Positions 31,014-40,712 of a DNA stretch of 40,712 bases are shown here, in pieces. The translations under genes were made by a program, and so were the position numbers. This stretch comes from Gnetum montanum. Its lineage: Eukaryota; Streptophyta; Gnetopsida; Gnetales; Gnetaceae. The stretch lies in assembly GCA_015680685.1 (NCBI GenBank), contig MNCI01002706.1:1-40712 (forward strand). The letters run 5' to 3'. The first letter of the stretch is position 1, and every line of letters begins with the position of its first letter. The notes beneath the pieces were generated by a model. It was not told the DNA's origin. It was given only the letters and a program-made list of their open reading frames with translations, and searched no databases.

Positions 31014-31807
31014 TTAGTGTTTATCTTCGAGGAGTTTATACTTGAAATCATACTTTGGAACATAAATTTTTCCATGCTTAAACAAAATCTCATTCTTCAC
31101 ATGATAAGCTTTCCATTGATTAGTCCTTCCTAATAATGGGGAAGATAAACCTTTCCAAATTACACCAAAATCCTTATCATTAGGATATAATGAGGCAAAA
31201 AAATCAAATCGTTGAACTTTCACATTAGAAGAAACAACATGGACTCTAGACAAAGCATCAACCACAACATTAGACTTCCCATACTTATGTTTCAAAAAAA
31301 ATGACATTCTTGCAATCACTCTATCTATTTCATATGTTTGGCACTCAATTTCTTTTAAGAATTCAAAAATTAAAGTGCTCTATGATTAGCAAATCAAAGA
31401 AACTCTAATCCTAGCAAGTAATATCTCTAATGTTTAATGGCTTGAAGTGTAGCATATAACTCTTTTTCATACACACTATACCTTGATCTAGATTCATTTA
31501 ATTTTTCAAAAAAGAATGCACTTGGCTTACCTTCTTGAGAAAGCACTCCTTCAATAGCAAGCCCACTTGCATCTACTTCCACTTCAAAATGTTTTAAAAA
31601 ATTTGGAATTGTCAAAACTGGAGCACTACAAATTTTCTCTTTCAATGCTTGAAAGGATTTTTCTTTCTCATTATCCCACACAACTATTGAACTAAAATTA
31701 TTAATAAATCTCCTATAAAAGCCAGCCAAACCAAGAAAAGATCTCACCTCTCCCACATCCTTAGGTGAAGGCCATTCCTTAATTACCTTTGTCTTACTTG
31801 GTTCCAT
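31014..31807 (-). pseudogene. B2 RNase H and connection domain
   Basis: The 126-codon frame 31807-31427 holds the end of RT and the start of RNase [13 protein letters not shown] (RT thumb), then [12 protein letters not shown] (RNase H catalytic Asp kept), F-F-F-E-K-L-N-E-S and [10 protein letters not shown] (catalytic Glu kept). After a break, 31319-31014 continues with L-K-H-K-Y-G-K-S-N-V-V-V-D-A-L-S-R, the block that ends RNase H (Asp kept). RNase H degrades the RNA strand during reverse transcription. Confidence 0.85.
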
Positions 31808-32600
31808 CTTGACTTGGTTCTTGGAGACAACATGACCTAGGTAGAAAATTTATTTTTTCATGAATCACCAACTTTGCCTCTTGTAACTTAGAGCATATCA
31901 TATTCAAATGATGTACATGGTGCTCTTCCTTAGAACTATAAACAAGAATATCATTAAAGAAAACAATGCAACATCTACTAATAAAATCCTTTAGGACTTC
32001 ATGCATGAGCCTCATAAATGTGGTTGAAGTGTCAATAAGCCCAAAAGACATGACTAACCACTCATATAAGCCATTTGGTGTCTTAAAAGCTATTTTTCAT
32101 TCATATCTCGATCTAATCCTTATTTGATGATAACCACTTTTTAAATCAATTTTAGAAAAAATCTTAGCATTAGCAAGCACATCAAGAATGTCATCCATCC
32201 TAGGAATAGGAAATCTATACTTGATAGTAATCTTATTAACAATCCTAGAATCTATGCACATCCTTAATTCATCAGTGTCCTTCTTGGGAACTAAGATAGC
32301 TAGAATGACACAAGGAGAGATAGATTCCTTAATAAAACCATTAGATAGTAATTCACTTGCTTGCTCAATTCTTCCCTCTAATTTGGAGTCATGTGGTAGG
32401 CTTTTTCATTTGGAATTATAGCTCCCAATATGAAGTCTATTTGATGTTGGATGAATCTCATTGGTGGAAGCCCTTCCAATTTTCCCTTGAAAACATTAAC
32501 AAATTTCAATGCCAAAGGTTGCCCTGCTAGAGGAAGTTCATTTGTATGCTCCTCTTCACTTGTTGTAATTGTTGACATGATGACAAAACCATGCACAAGC
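31808..32600 (-). pseudogene. B2 reverse transcriptase with altered active site
   Basis: The minus-strand order is a T-I-T-T-S-E-E-E linker, a Q-H-Q-I-D-F-I block, then [22 protein letters not shown] (first catalytic Asp kept), F-K-T-P-N-G-L-Y-E-W, M-S-F-G-L-I-D-T-S-T-T-F, and F-F-N-D-I-L-V-Y at 31961-31950. Active chromovirus RTs have Y/F-x-D-D; here the first Asp of the pair is Asn (codon 31953-31955). A TGA stands where Trp is usual, before the F-K-T-P block, and a frameshift lies near 31840. Function is lost. Confidence 0.88.
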
Positions 32601-33030
32601 TCTTCATGTGATTATAGGTACTCTTGCTCACTAAGTAAGATCAACGAAGCATTAATAGGAAAATTTTTTCTTATATTGTTGTCAAGTCATCCAAATGAGT
32701 TCATGTATTCCATCTTCTCTTGGAATAGACCAAACATTTCTTGCACCACTATAAGAAGCCTTGTTCTCAAAGTTCCAAGGTCTTCCCAAAATAACATTAA
32801 TACAATCAATAGGGAGGATGTCACAATGTACCTTGTCCTTCAAAGAACCAATTCTAAAAGATAAAATACACTTCTTCTTAACTTCTTGGAAATGATCCTG
32901 GGATAGCCAATGGACTCTATAGGGCCTAGGATGTGAAAATGTCTTCAAACCAAACTTGGAAATAGCCTTTGAAGAAATCAAATTTTCTTGAGCTCCACTA
33001 TCAATTAAAATGTGTATTCATTCACAACTA
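32601..33030 (-). pseudogene. B2 aspartic protease region
   Basis: On the minus strand I-L-I-D-S-G-A-Q-E-N-L-I-S sits at about 33010-32975, so the catalytic Asp-Ser-Gly (33002-32994) is intact. It is followed by H-P-R-P-Y-R-V-H-W-L-S, a D-I-L-P-I-D-C block and I-L-G-R-P-W-N-F, the second conserved protease block. B1 has the same blocks with the active site destroyed. The frame is open over 99 codons from 32981 but is broken before RT. Confidence 0.8.
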
Positions 33031-34369
33031 TATAGAAATCTAGCTCTAATCCTAAAGAGTATCTTTCTTCTAGGATCTTCATTGGCATTAACATTTCCCA
33101 TAAAAGTGCAAGAATTAATTTCAGTGATATCTTCAAATTGGTGCATGAGGATTACCTTCATTAGAGGATTCTTGCTTTTTCAAGGTTTGAAGTTCTTTGC
33201 CTTTAGATATCTTTGGCTTTTTTACACTCCCATTGTTTGTGTTCCTTTTCACCATAATTGAAGCATTGAAGTCTGGATTCATAGCCATTTTCTTGATCCT
33301 TTCCATTTTTAGAGTAGTCTTTCTTGGAATCTTGATCCTCCTTGAACTTCTCTTACTTCTCTTTGATGTATTCTTTGGCATTTCCCTTCTCCTTAGCTCC
33401 TTTCTCGTCTTTATAAGCTTTGCAGTCCTTACCATTAGAAATGTTGGGATGTCTATTGTATCCTTGGAGTTTCTTCTTAGCCTTAAGAGCCAATTCAAAA
33501 GCCTCATCCAATGTTTGGGGCTCATAAAAGGTTAGCTCTTATTGATCCTCCCTTTTAATTCCTCCTTGAAAGTTAGATGCTTGTTCATAATCATCCTAAT
33601 GGACTTTTGCAAACTAGAAAGCCTTACAAAAATCCATGTAGTAGTCCTTCACACTCTTACCACCTTGCCTAAGGTACTTCAATTTTTGGATGGCCTCCTA
33701 TTCATGATCAATCTTCTCAATTTTTTGCTTAAGCATGAACTACATTAAAGACTAATCCTTGATAGGAGTACCATTGTTCACCTTGTAAGAATGACTTTCC
33801 TTCTCCCACCATACAAGTGTTGTGCCTTCCAATTTGGTTTTAGCAAAAGACACCTTTTCATGATTTTACACATCTTCAAGTTCAAAGTACCTATTAATCA
33901 TTTTTATCCAAAAAGGAAAAGATTTAGTTTCTTCCATGTCATTGAAGGATTTGACTTTAACATGAGGAATCCTTGAAGCATGTCTAAAAGCTTTTATAAG
34001 AGCGACTTCACTTCCTTCCCCTTTCTTCCTTTGCAGCTTAGAAGAAAGTTCCCTTTTCCCTTTCTTAGGAAAAATGAAGCCTTAAGACTTATTTTCAGCA
34101 CTAGGAGCATCAAGAAAAACATCATCTTGAGTTTCTCCTTGTCCAAAGTATTCATCTTCAAAAGTAATATCATCTTCAAGGGATGGCATTGAGGAATGTC
34201 TTGGTGAAGAATTACATGAATTGTACCCTTGTTTGGATGCTTTTTGTGAAGAAGTAGGTTCTTTGTTCTCTTCAAGTTTTTTAATTTTCTTAACAATGAG
34301 CTTGAGAGCATTTCTCATGTTATCCATGTGTCTTGACAAAGCTTGAATTATCTTCTTCTTTGGAGGCAT
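33031..34369 (-). pseudogene. B2 gag with zinc knuckle, frames broken
   Basis: The Met at 34369 opens M-P-P-K-K-K-I-I-Q-A-L and the first 95 codons are open, with a coiled-coil-like Met/Lys-rich start. Stops and shifts separate the capsid-like middle (33530-33980). Near the C-terminus a nucleocapsid zinc knuckle lies at 33265-33224: C-F-N-Y-G-E-K-E-H-K-Q-W-E-C. The spacing fits CX2CX4HX4C, but the second Cys is Tyr (TAT for TGT). Gag would package element RNA. The start is homologous to the gag start of B3 at 40415. Confidence 0.78.
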
Positions 34370-34710
34370 GATGGAAATTGTTCCAAAAGGTAATTTTCAC
34401 AAAATTCTATAAGGAAAGGTGAAATTTTCAAGATTTCTTAAGGAGTGAGATAAGAAATTCTTAGATCTTAAGAGAAATGAGCATAAGATCTTCAAACCCT
34501 AGCTATTACAAGCCAATGGATTTCCAATTCCATAATTATCTTCCAACTCTTGAAAGATATGACAAACTTTGGGATCAAAGGAAAATTTTTAAACCCTAGG
34601 ATGAGTAGAACAAGTAGCAAGAGAGAATTCATCCAAGCTTAAGAATTTGGAGTGGTTCTTTACAATTGAGATGAGAATTATCCACTTGATTACAATTGTC
34701 TTCAATTCCA

Positions 34711-34729
34711 AGCTACTCTGATACTAATT
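34711..34729 (-). other. Primer-binding site of B2 (tRNA-iMet type)
   Basis: Minus-strand AATTAGTATCAGAGTAGC directly after the LTR resembles the TGGTATCAGAGC site complementary to initiator tRNA-Met, with the first bases decayed. Confidence 0.75.
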
Positions 34730-35497
34730 TGATGAGAAGCTCCCATGAATTCCACAATCCAAGCTCTCTTAATGTAACAAAAACAACAAATTTAAACAAG
34801 AAAAGGAAAATGAAAGCTTTATTCTTGCTTAAATGGATAATTTATAGCTGAAAGGAAGCAAAAATTTCCAAGGATAGATAAGAGATTCAATTGAACTCTC
34901 ATACACTTAATTAAAGAAAACACACACTCACATGGATGATGATCAAGGCACCTTGCCAAGACTCTATCTCTCTCTACTCTTCTCTCAACTCACCTCTCTT
35001 TATTTTGATCAAATTTAAGGCCCAAGAAGTCCATTTATATCTTTTTCCCCTTATCTCTTCATCTTCCCTCCAATTTATCATTCAATTTAATGTTTCTTAA
35101 AATTCGTGCTAGACATCAATCTCGAGTGTAGAGATATCATAGTAGACATCTGAAAATCATGTTAGACATCTTGGCTTAGAAATCTATGAGAAATAGTAGA
35201 CATCTAATATGCAAGTTAGACATCTAATTATCAGGGTAGATGTCTATCTTGCCAGGGTAAAAATTAACGATGCTTTTTTTTTTTGAGATTTGAAACCTCT
35301 AGACACCTCCAAACAAGTTCCCATAGCCCGCGGAACATCCTAAACTCATCAAAATAGTCTCAAAACACTCCCAAACATGTCAAAATACCCAAGATCATCA
35401 TCAATAAAAAAACACTAAAAGACAAACATAACAACACATAAACATCTATGCACAAACACATTGAGGTTTAGACATGGGTTGGGTGATGTCCTCATCA
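34730..35497 (-). repeat. B2 5' LTR (768 bp)
   Basis: TGATGAGAAG at the primer-site end and GTCCTCATCA at the outer end, followed by the CTTAC duplication. It shares a middle block with the B1 LTR (compare minus TTGATGATGATCTTGGG with 8511-8530) but has different ends, so B2 is a different subfamily from B1/B3. A T10-12 run lies near 35273-35285. Confidence 0.88.
35107..35245. repeat. Motif cluster, core AGACATCT, in B2 LTR
   Basis: AGACATCT or its reverse complement AGATGTCT occurs at least five times within 140 bp, mostly as TAGACATCTRA. This is the same word as in the B1 and B3 LTRs, which are otherwise diverged. Confidence 0.8.
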
Positions 35498-38400
35498 CTT
35501 ACCTTGTAATGAATATAATGACTTCTCTATCAATGGGATTGGTGCAAACAAGGGCCTAGTCCATTTGTATGGAGAATATTGGGGCTAGTTCATATGTTGG
35601 CTAGTTGATGGTCCTAGCAACCTCATTAAAATGGCTCATTGCTAAATGATATACTTAGGATTTACCACCAACATCAAAGGCTTATTGTTGAATATATTGT
35701 TCCTTGAGCTTCCTTAGGCGTTCGATAATTGCTACCATCTTTAAAGTCATCTTTGGTGTTGTAGGTGGTGGTGGAGGTGGCACTTCCTCCTCTTGAAGCT
35801 TGATAAGAGCTTTATCCTTCATCATCTCCTACCATGATGTGGTAGGAGCTTTATAGATAACATTGTTAACATAGTGGGTTATGCCTCCCTTTTTACAAAG
35901 TTTTCTTATCAAATAGAAATAGTACAGTGTCTTTCTACCCTTTTAATTTTCCTTAGAACACTTCTCAATTTTTATGAAGATGAGTTGGGAAAGGTGGTTC
36001 TTAATCTTCCCACTTAGAGTCACATATGCCCTTGTAGAGAAGGCAATCACCTTACTTAGCCTTACCATGGGATTGAGGTGATAAGCCACAATCTTAAAAT
36101 AGGCTCATTCTATTTTGTTAAGGGCATCGTACTTCTTGCAGTCTACTCCATAATACTACCATGTCCATTATTTCTTTACATTGAGATTCACTTGGATGGA
36201 TATCTTTGCTATCTTTGCCCTAGTGTTAGGCAATGTGAGAGGTTCTACTATGGACTCAACTAGATAGGACATGGTGATATCCTTGATTTTGACTATGGCA
36301 TATAGTGGTGGAAGAGACACTAGGTTTTAACTAATCTTGGGGAGACCCTGGTTTGCCAAATTACAAGCAACCCCTTTTCCATTCATCAAGAAATACATCT
36401 ACCTTATGAGAGAGGTAAAATTATAATCCACAGAGACGATGTAGTTCCCTTGTTTGTCAATAATGTTGACATAAAGCAAGTGTCTAAAGTGGTTTTTCAA
36501 GAAGAAACTCCTACAACCAAAAACATAGCCAAGAACCACAACAAAATTAACTAAGTTAAGACCAACAATGTAGGTGCCATAAATGAATCATGAGAAGATC
36601 TCCCATGTAACATAGTGGGCAAAGGGAATGGAGAGTATAAGATCTGACAATAGAGACCTTATACATTTCCTTATCTCTCGATGATTAAAAAATAGTTGTG
36701 CGATTGAGTACATTACCTATTTTCTCTCATAGCCTTATTTTTTGTGTTTACTTACATATTTACATTTTTTTCCTTATAAGTTTTTGCCTTGTGCATCATG
36801 TTTACCATGTTTACTGCATAGCCTTACTTTACATTTTCGCATTGATCTAAAATGCACATTTATTTCTTATGTTTACATAAAATTAAAAAATAACATAAAA
36901 ATAAAAATACATGAAACAAAATAGAAACTATAAAACATAAAAATCAAAAAAAATTTAAAACTAAACTAGTAGCCATGGTCACATTGTGTGACAAATAATA
37001 TAAAAAACAAAATGTCCATGTCCAATAACTATAGTTGCACTGTGCAACACATGATAACAAAAAATAATAATACATAGTCTCTAAAGCTATGGTAGTCAAA
37101 TAAACATAACTATAATAGCATAAAAAAAACAACAAAGCATATGAAGCATGCAAACGATTAGTAATTGTAATGATCAAGGGATATAACCATAAAGAAATAT
37201 AAACCACAATGAAAATTAAAACATAAAAAGTTAAAACATATTTTCACAAACATCAAGGGATTTGATAGCAATGTCTTTAGGATCAAATTTTTGGAGGTTA
37301 GACTCTATGAAGAATTTGTTCTTCACTCATATTAGCCTTGTTGATTTCTCCCAGATCCACTCCCACCAAGATCTTTCTTCTTTCTATATCTATCCACTTA
37401 GGTGTAGCATGGAAAAGGTTAGTCGTGGTAGTTTTCCTAGACACAGTAGTGATATGAGGAGTGGGAGAATCAATGACCACCACTAATTCCACAAACATCT
37501 TAAATGTGTCATCTACATCTATTCCCTACATAAAGAGCTCATGCTTTTGCCACTTCATGGCTTCCTCATGTCATAACTTCAAGTAACTTTCCTTTTTTGC
37601 CTTGTATTATAGCTTGGGAACCTTTTTTTTCTTGCTCCATTTCAATACCCAAGTGTAATAATCTCTTCAATCCCTAGTCTTACGAACTAACAACTCCATA
37701 TGCATGTCCTTATCCACATTGCTCTTGGATAGAGCAACTTTACTTTGGATGATGTTTGAATACTAGGACCACTCAATCTCGTTAGTATACAAGGAGTCTC
37801 TATTGGTCATATGGGCCTCTATGAACTCCTTGCAATCTCTAAGGCTCATGTTTTCATTTGATAGCTACTTGTTCTTCTTTTCCAAGGCCACAAACCTCTC
37901 CCACAAAAACTCATTGGAGCATTGACACTTCCAAGATGTCTTTGCACATGATATAGCATACTTGGTAGACCCTTTGTATAATCTTTGTAGAACATTTTCC
38001 ACATCTAGCGACAGCTTAGGAAGCTCATCAAATTCCATGTCTAACAGAGGATCCCATCTAACCTTGGACATTGTCATAGCAACAAAAAAAAACATAAAAA
38101 ATAACAAAAATATATCATAAGAAAAATATTTAAAACATTTAAAAGCTACTAAAACCATGTAGCCATAAAACATAAAAATGAAAATGAAAAACAACAATGA
38201 TCTAACTTCTCTTACCAACATTAGGGGCTATATGTTGCAATCTATCCACCATGTCATCTACCATGCCTTGCATGAACTCCATCTTGTTTGGGACCTCCAC
38301 ATAAGGCTTAGGAAAAAATGTAGATGTGGATGCTTCTGGAGGAGGCTCATGCACTACAATTATTATAGAAATCAACACACTTTACAACAAAAAGCATATA

Positions 38401-38537
38401 AAAGTTAAATATAAATATAAACAACATTAAGGTTTACCAGGAAGATCATGAGGCACATCCATCAAAGGGTTGTCTTTTGGATGCAAGTCATCAAATATTG
38501 AATCCATAACATCTAGAGCTTCCTTGGATGAATTCAT
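35498..38537 (-). pseudogene. Unrecognised intron-bearing coding remnant in E, 5' part
   Basis: Reading on the minus strand, a start at 38537-38535 opens M-N-S-S-K-E-A-L-D. A first exon-like block (38537-38438) ends at a GTAAAC donor. A second (38353-38216) begins after a TTGTAG acceptor and ends at GTAAGAG. The two join in phase, and the interval between them is AT-rich. A third block begins near 38062 after TCCAAG (V-R-W-D-P-L-L-D-M-E-F), although its phase does not match the second donor. It runs with several stops to about 37300. A further block from about 36300 to 35498 includes L-P-P-L-Y-A-I-V-K-I, a Pro-rich E-E-E-V-P-P-P-P-P-P and I-I-E-R-L-R-K-L-K-E-Q. No retroviral domain or plant family is recognised. 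It continues at 29183 beyond B2. Confidence 0.5.
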
Positions 38538-39251
38538 GTGACTCATAAACTTATTATATTTTTTGAAATAAATGTTTCAACTAAACATAAATATAGTGGC
38601 CATCTTGATAAGCTTCTTATTGCATCATTAAATAGATGGAAAGTGGCCATCTCATGAATATTGGAATACAAGATTATTCTCCACTAATGTTTATCATATT
38701 GTAATGCTAAAGATTGAGTTTCTAGAGCAACTTGCTAGTATGAGCTATCAAATCTTAAAGCTTTCCACTACATGTTAGGTTACAAAGTGAAGTTTATGTG
38801 GGAAAAAAAGTATTTGAACTCATGTATATGATTTAAGTATACCTAAAATACATGCATTACTCTATTCTTTTCTTATAAGGAGAAATCTTTGTTTAGGATT
38901 TTACTAATTTGCTTCAAGAATTTTTTTTGTTTTCAAGCTCCAAATTAAACACCACCTAATTTTAAATGAAATCATTATATGATAAATTATATCATCCTTT
39001 CATAGAGGTTATTCAAACCTTATAGCATTTAGTGAAAGGAGCATCTCGTAAATATCAAAGGTTCAAGATTCAAGCAAATCCAACTTTCTCTGCTTTGTTT
39101 TCCCATGTTTTCAAATGGAATTAGTTAATGTCACTTCATGTTTTGAGACTTTAAAGTCATGTCAAAGCTGTTTTGACAACCTATATTTAAATTACCTTTG
39201 CCCCTTGAAAATAAAAGGAAAAGGCTCTCTTTAATCATTAAGATAGTCTGG
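38538..39251 (-). other. AT-rich E interior upstream of the remnant, no gene seen
   Basis: No frame over 60 codons and no domain similarity. It is bounded on the right by the B3 LTR. The 5' LTR of E must lie beyond the window. Confidence 0.45.
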
Positions 39252-40284
39252 TGTAGGGACACCTTTTCTGATCCCCTTGTTCTTTCCTAAATGTGTGTTT
39301 TGTAGGTTTCAAACATTAAAGAGACATCTTGAGGGACTAGAAGAAATCTTGGCTAAGGCCTAGGAGAGATATGAAACATTTGGAGTTTAGAGTAGATGTC
39401 TTGCTCTTTGAGTTGACATCTTGGATGAGACGTCTCAACTAAGAAGAAGACATCTTGGGAAAGATGTCTCCCTAGAACATGAGTCATCTCAAATGAGATG
39501 TCTCCACTGCAAATAAGATGTTTTTGCTAAGAGGTCTTGTTATAAGTAGAGATGTCTTGGCCTTTGAATAAGACATCTCACAAAAATAGTGGATGTCCTA
39601 GCTGAGAGTTGGGTTGACATAGACATGTCTTCCCAAGATTAGAGATGACCCGTATAGATGGGAAAACTTCTAAAAACATCTATCCCAATTTAGGAAATAG
39701 TAAAAATGTGATGGAAAAGGATGGAAATAGTTGGGGAGAAGATGAGAAGACTTGGGAAACATCTAAAGAGGCTCAAGTTAAGTTGAGGAAAGGTTTCTAG
39801 ATTTCTTATTCTTTGGATTATCATAAATATTATCATAATTCTTATTTGTTAAGGATGATGAGTAAGAGAAGAGAGCTCTTAAGAGTGGAGATCTAAGCAA
39901 GAGAAAGTGGGTGAACACATTGAGTGAGTATAATTGGTGATTGCAAATCCAAGACCAACTTGTGGTGTGTTGGTTTGCATGTTCTATTCTCTTGTGTCTT
40001 ACTTGTGAGTTAAGATCGTAGTCTTAATTGTGGGAGAGATTCTCTATTGGTTGTGTCTTGCATTAAGAACTATCATTGTATGATTGTAGAGCCTAATGAT
40101 CTACAATATTGTTTGAGTGTGAGAGGTTTTGGATGTGTGTGGGTTTTGAGAATCCTATTGTAATCTTTTAATAAATTAATTGAAGATAGCTAGTTTTCTT
40201 GTTTTCTAGCAAAAAGTTTTATCTTTACATAATATCTAGATTTAGTACTTGCGGGTGATTTATTTGTGAAGTGAACTTGCTTTG
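39252..40284 (+). repeat. B3 5' LTR (about 1.03 kb) with AGATGTCT cluster at 39320-39600
   Basis: It is collinear with the B1 3' LTR. The motif cluster is longer here: more than ten copies of AGATGTCT, AGACATCT and close variants across 280 bp, in both orientations. The right end is placed just before the primer site and is uncertain by a few bases. Confidence 0.8.
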
Positions 40285-40303
40285 TGATATCAGTATTAAA
40301 GCT
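40285..40303 (+). other. Primer-binding site of B3 (tRNA-iMet type, decayed)
   Basis: TGATATCAGTATTAAAGC resembles TGGTATCAGAGC at the first ten positions and lies about 130 bp before the gag start. Confidence 0.55.
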
Positions 40304-40414
40304 ATTCATATTCAAAGCTTTGAGAGCTTAGCTTTGGAGCTTAGATTATGTTGAGAATTGTGTTGTTGTTTCTTGGATTTTGGTTGAAGATTTTGTTAAT
40401 TTCAGACGGCACCC

Positions 40415-40512
40415 ATGAAGAAACAAGTGCAAGCCTTGAATTACGACATGGAGAGCATGAAGTCTTCCTTCTTGATGATGGTTTCTTGGTTAAATGAAAT
40501 TAGCATAAAAGT
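40415..40512 (+). pseudogene. B3 gag N-terminus, cut by A3
   Basis: It opens M-K-K-Q-V-Q-A-L-N-Y-D-M-E-S-M-K, homologous to the B2 gag start. The frame runs into the A3 LTR at 40513, so the apparent continuation to 40627 is LTR sequence and not protein. Confidence 0.7.
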
Positions 40513-40712
40513 TGATGAGTGGCGAGGTACCCCTACACTCCACCATACGAATACGAGCATACACGCGCGATCCGGTCGAACTCCGCAGACTAAATGCCTT
40601 AAGGCCACAAGAAACACTTGGGGTTAATCGTTCGTTGTCTTCCCAGGCTTGCTTGTATGTGTCACGGTGTATGGTTAAGCAAGTCTGAGGTATGTGATTT
40701 TTTTGGTATTTT
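40513..40712 (-). mobile_element. A3: start of an A-family LTR, cut by the window edge
   Basis: TGATGAGTGGCGAGGTACCC and the next 180 bases match the A2 LTR starts at 9833 and 16025. The orientation is minus if it is part of a full element. The five bases before it are AAAGT. Confidence 0.85.

Larger units (their letters stand above)
29184..35497 (-). mobile_element. B2: near-complete chromovirus-like element, with assembly gap
   Basis: Minus-oriented. The order is 5' LTR (35497-34730), tRNA-iMet-type primer site, gag (34369 to about 33030), protease, RT, RNase H, integrase, assembly gap (30024-29357) and 3' LTR (into the gap, visible 29356-29184). It is flanked by a perfect CTTAC duplication, so both outer ends are real. 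Gene order and integrase tail agree with chromoviruses; the chromodomain itself must fall in the gap. RT, integrase and zinc knuckle have each lost a key residue and several frames are shifted, so the copy is dead. It interrupts the unknown coding remnant of E. Confidence 0.88.
39252..40512 (+). mobile_element. B3: 5' part of a B-family element (5' LTR, PBS, gag start)
   Basis: Plus-oriented and of the same subfamily as B1. The LTR begins TGTAGGGACACC after host bases TCTGG. Primer site and gag start follow. The A3 LTR interrupts gag after about 33 codons, and the remainder is outside the window. Confidence 0.8.

Noticed and set aside
37865-38221. A 118-codon minus-strand frame with a very hydrophobic N-terminus, like a membrane protein
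   Set aside because: The hydrophobic part is translated from a T-rich interval between a GTAAGAG donor and a possible TCCAAG acceptor, so it is more likely intron than signal anchor.
40415-40627. 70-codon frame as one protein
   Set aside because: Only the first 33 codons are B3 gag. The rest is the A3 LTR.

Overview
This window looks like nuclear DNA from a vascular plant with a large, transposon-rich genome. The evidence is an intron-containing plant gene with GT-AG splice sites and a plant-specific domain pair, embedded in nested Ty3/gypsy LTR retrotransposons. A conifer or other gymnosperm would fit, but sequence reading alone does not prove it. There is no rRNA, tRNA, CRISPR array or bacterial gene that I can support.

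Gene island (about 18165-26502). One apparently intact gene lies on the minus strand (19538-22808). It has ten coding exons and encodes a 672-residue protein with an N-terminal MIP1-type leucine zipper and a C-terminal DUF547 domain. Its upstream side (22809-26502) has no convincing second gene. It is richer in G+C and CpG than the flanks and carries two pure CT/GA microsatellites and a CA repeat, as expected of promoter and 5' flank.

Left flank (1-18164). The whole flank reads as one nest. The outermost element D (minus; LTR 17402-18164) has its gag broken by two insertions. One is A2 (minus; 9833-16853, complete with two LTRs). The other is B1 (plus; 5675 to about 9464). B1's gag is broken by C (minus; LTR 4791-5674), C's gag by A1 (plus; 3' LTR 3010-3872), and A1's gag-protease region by A0 (minus; only the last 43 bp are in the window).

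Right flank (26503-40712). Element E (minus; 3' LTR 26503-27336) carries a long, decayed, intron-bearing coding region that I do not recognise. It is interrupted by B2 (minus; 29184-35497, with a perfect 5-bp target duplication CTTAC and a 668-bp run of N inside) and by B3 (plus; from 39252), which is itself interrupted by A3 (minus; from 40513).

Two lineages are involved. A, C, D and E share an Athila/Tat-like gag, LTR ends TGATGAG...CATCA and, where visible, a tRNA-Asp-type primer site. The A family encodes gag and protease only and has no reverse transcriptase or integrase in a 5.3-kb interior, so it would need another element to move. B elements are chromovirus-like (gag-PR-RT-RNase H-integrase-chromodomain) with a tRNA-iMet-type primer site in the two copies where it can be seen. 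All copies are visibly broken. The most unusual feature is that LTRs of both lineages carry dense clusters of short inverted motifs, and each family has its own core word (GATATC, GATCCCGTCA, TGATGCATCA, AGATGTCT).
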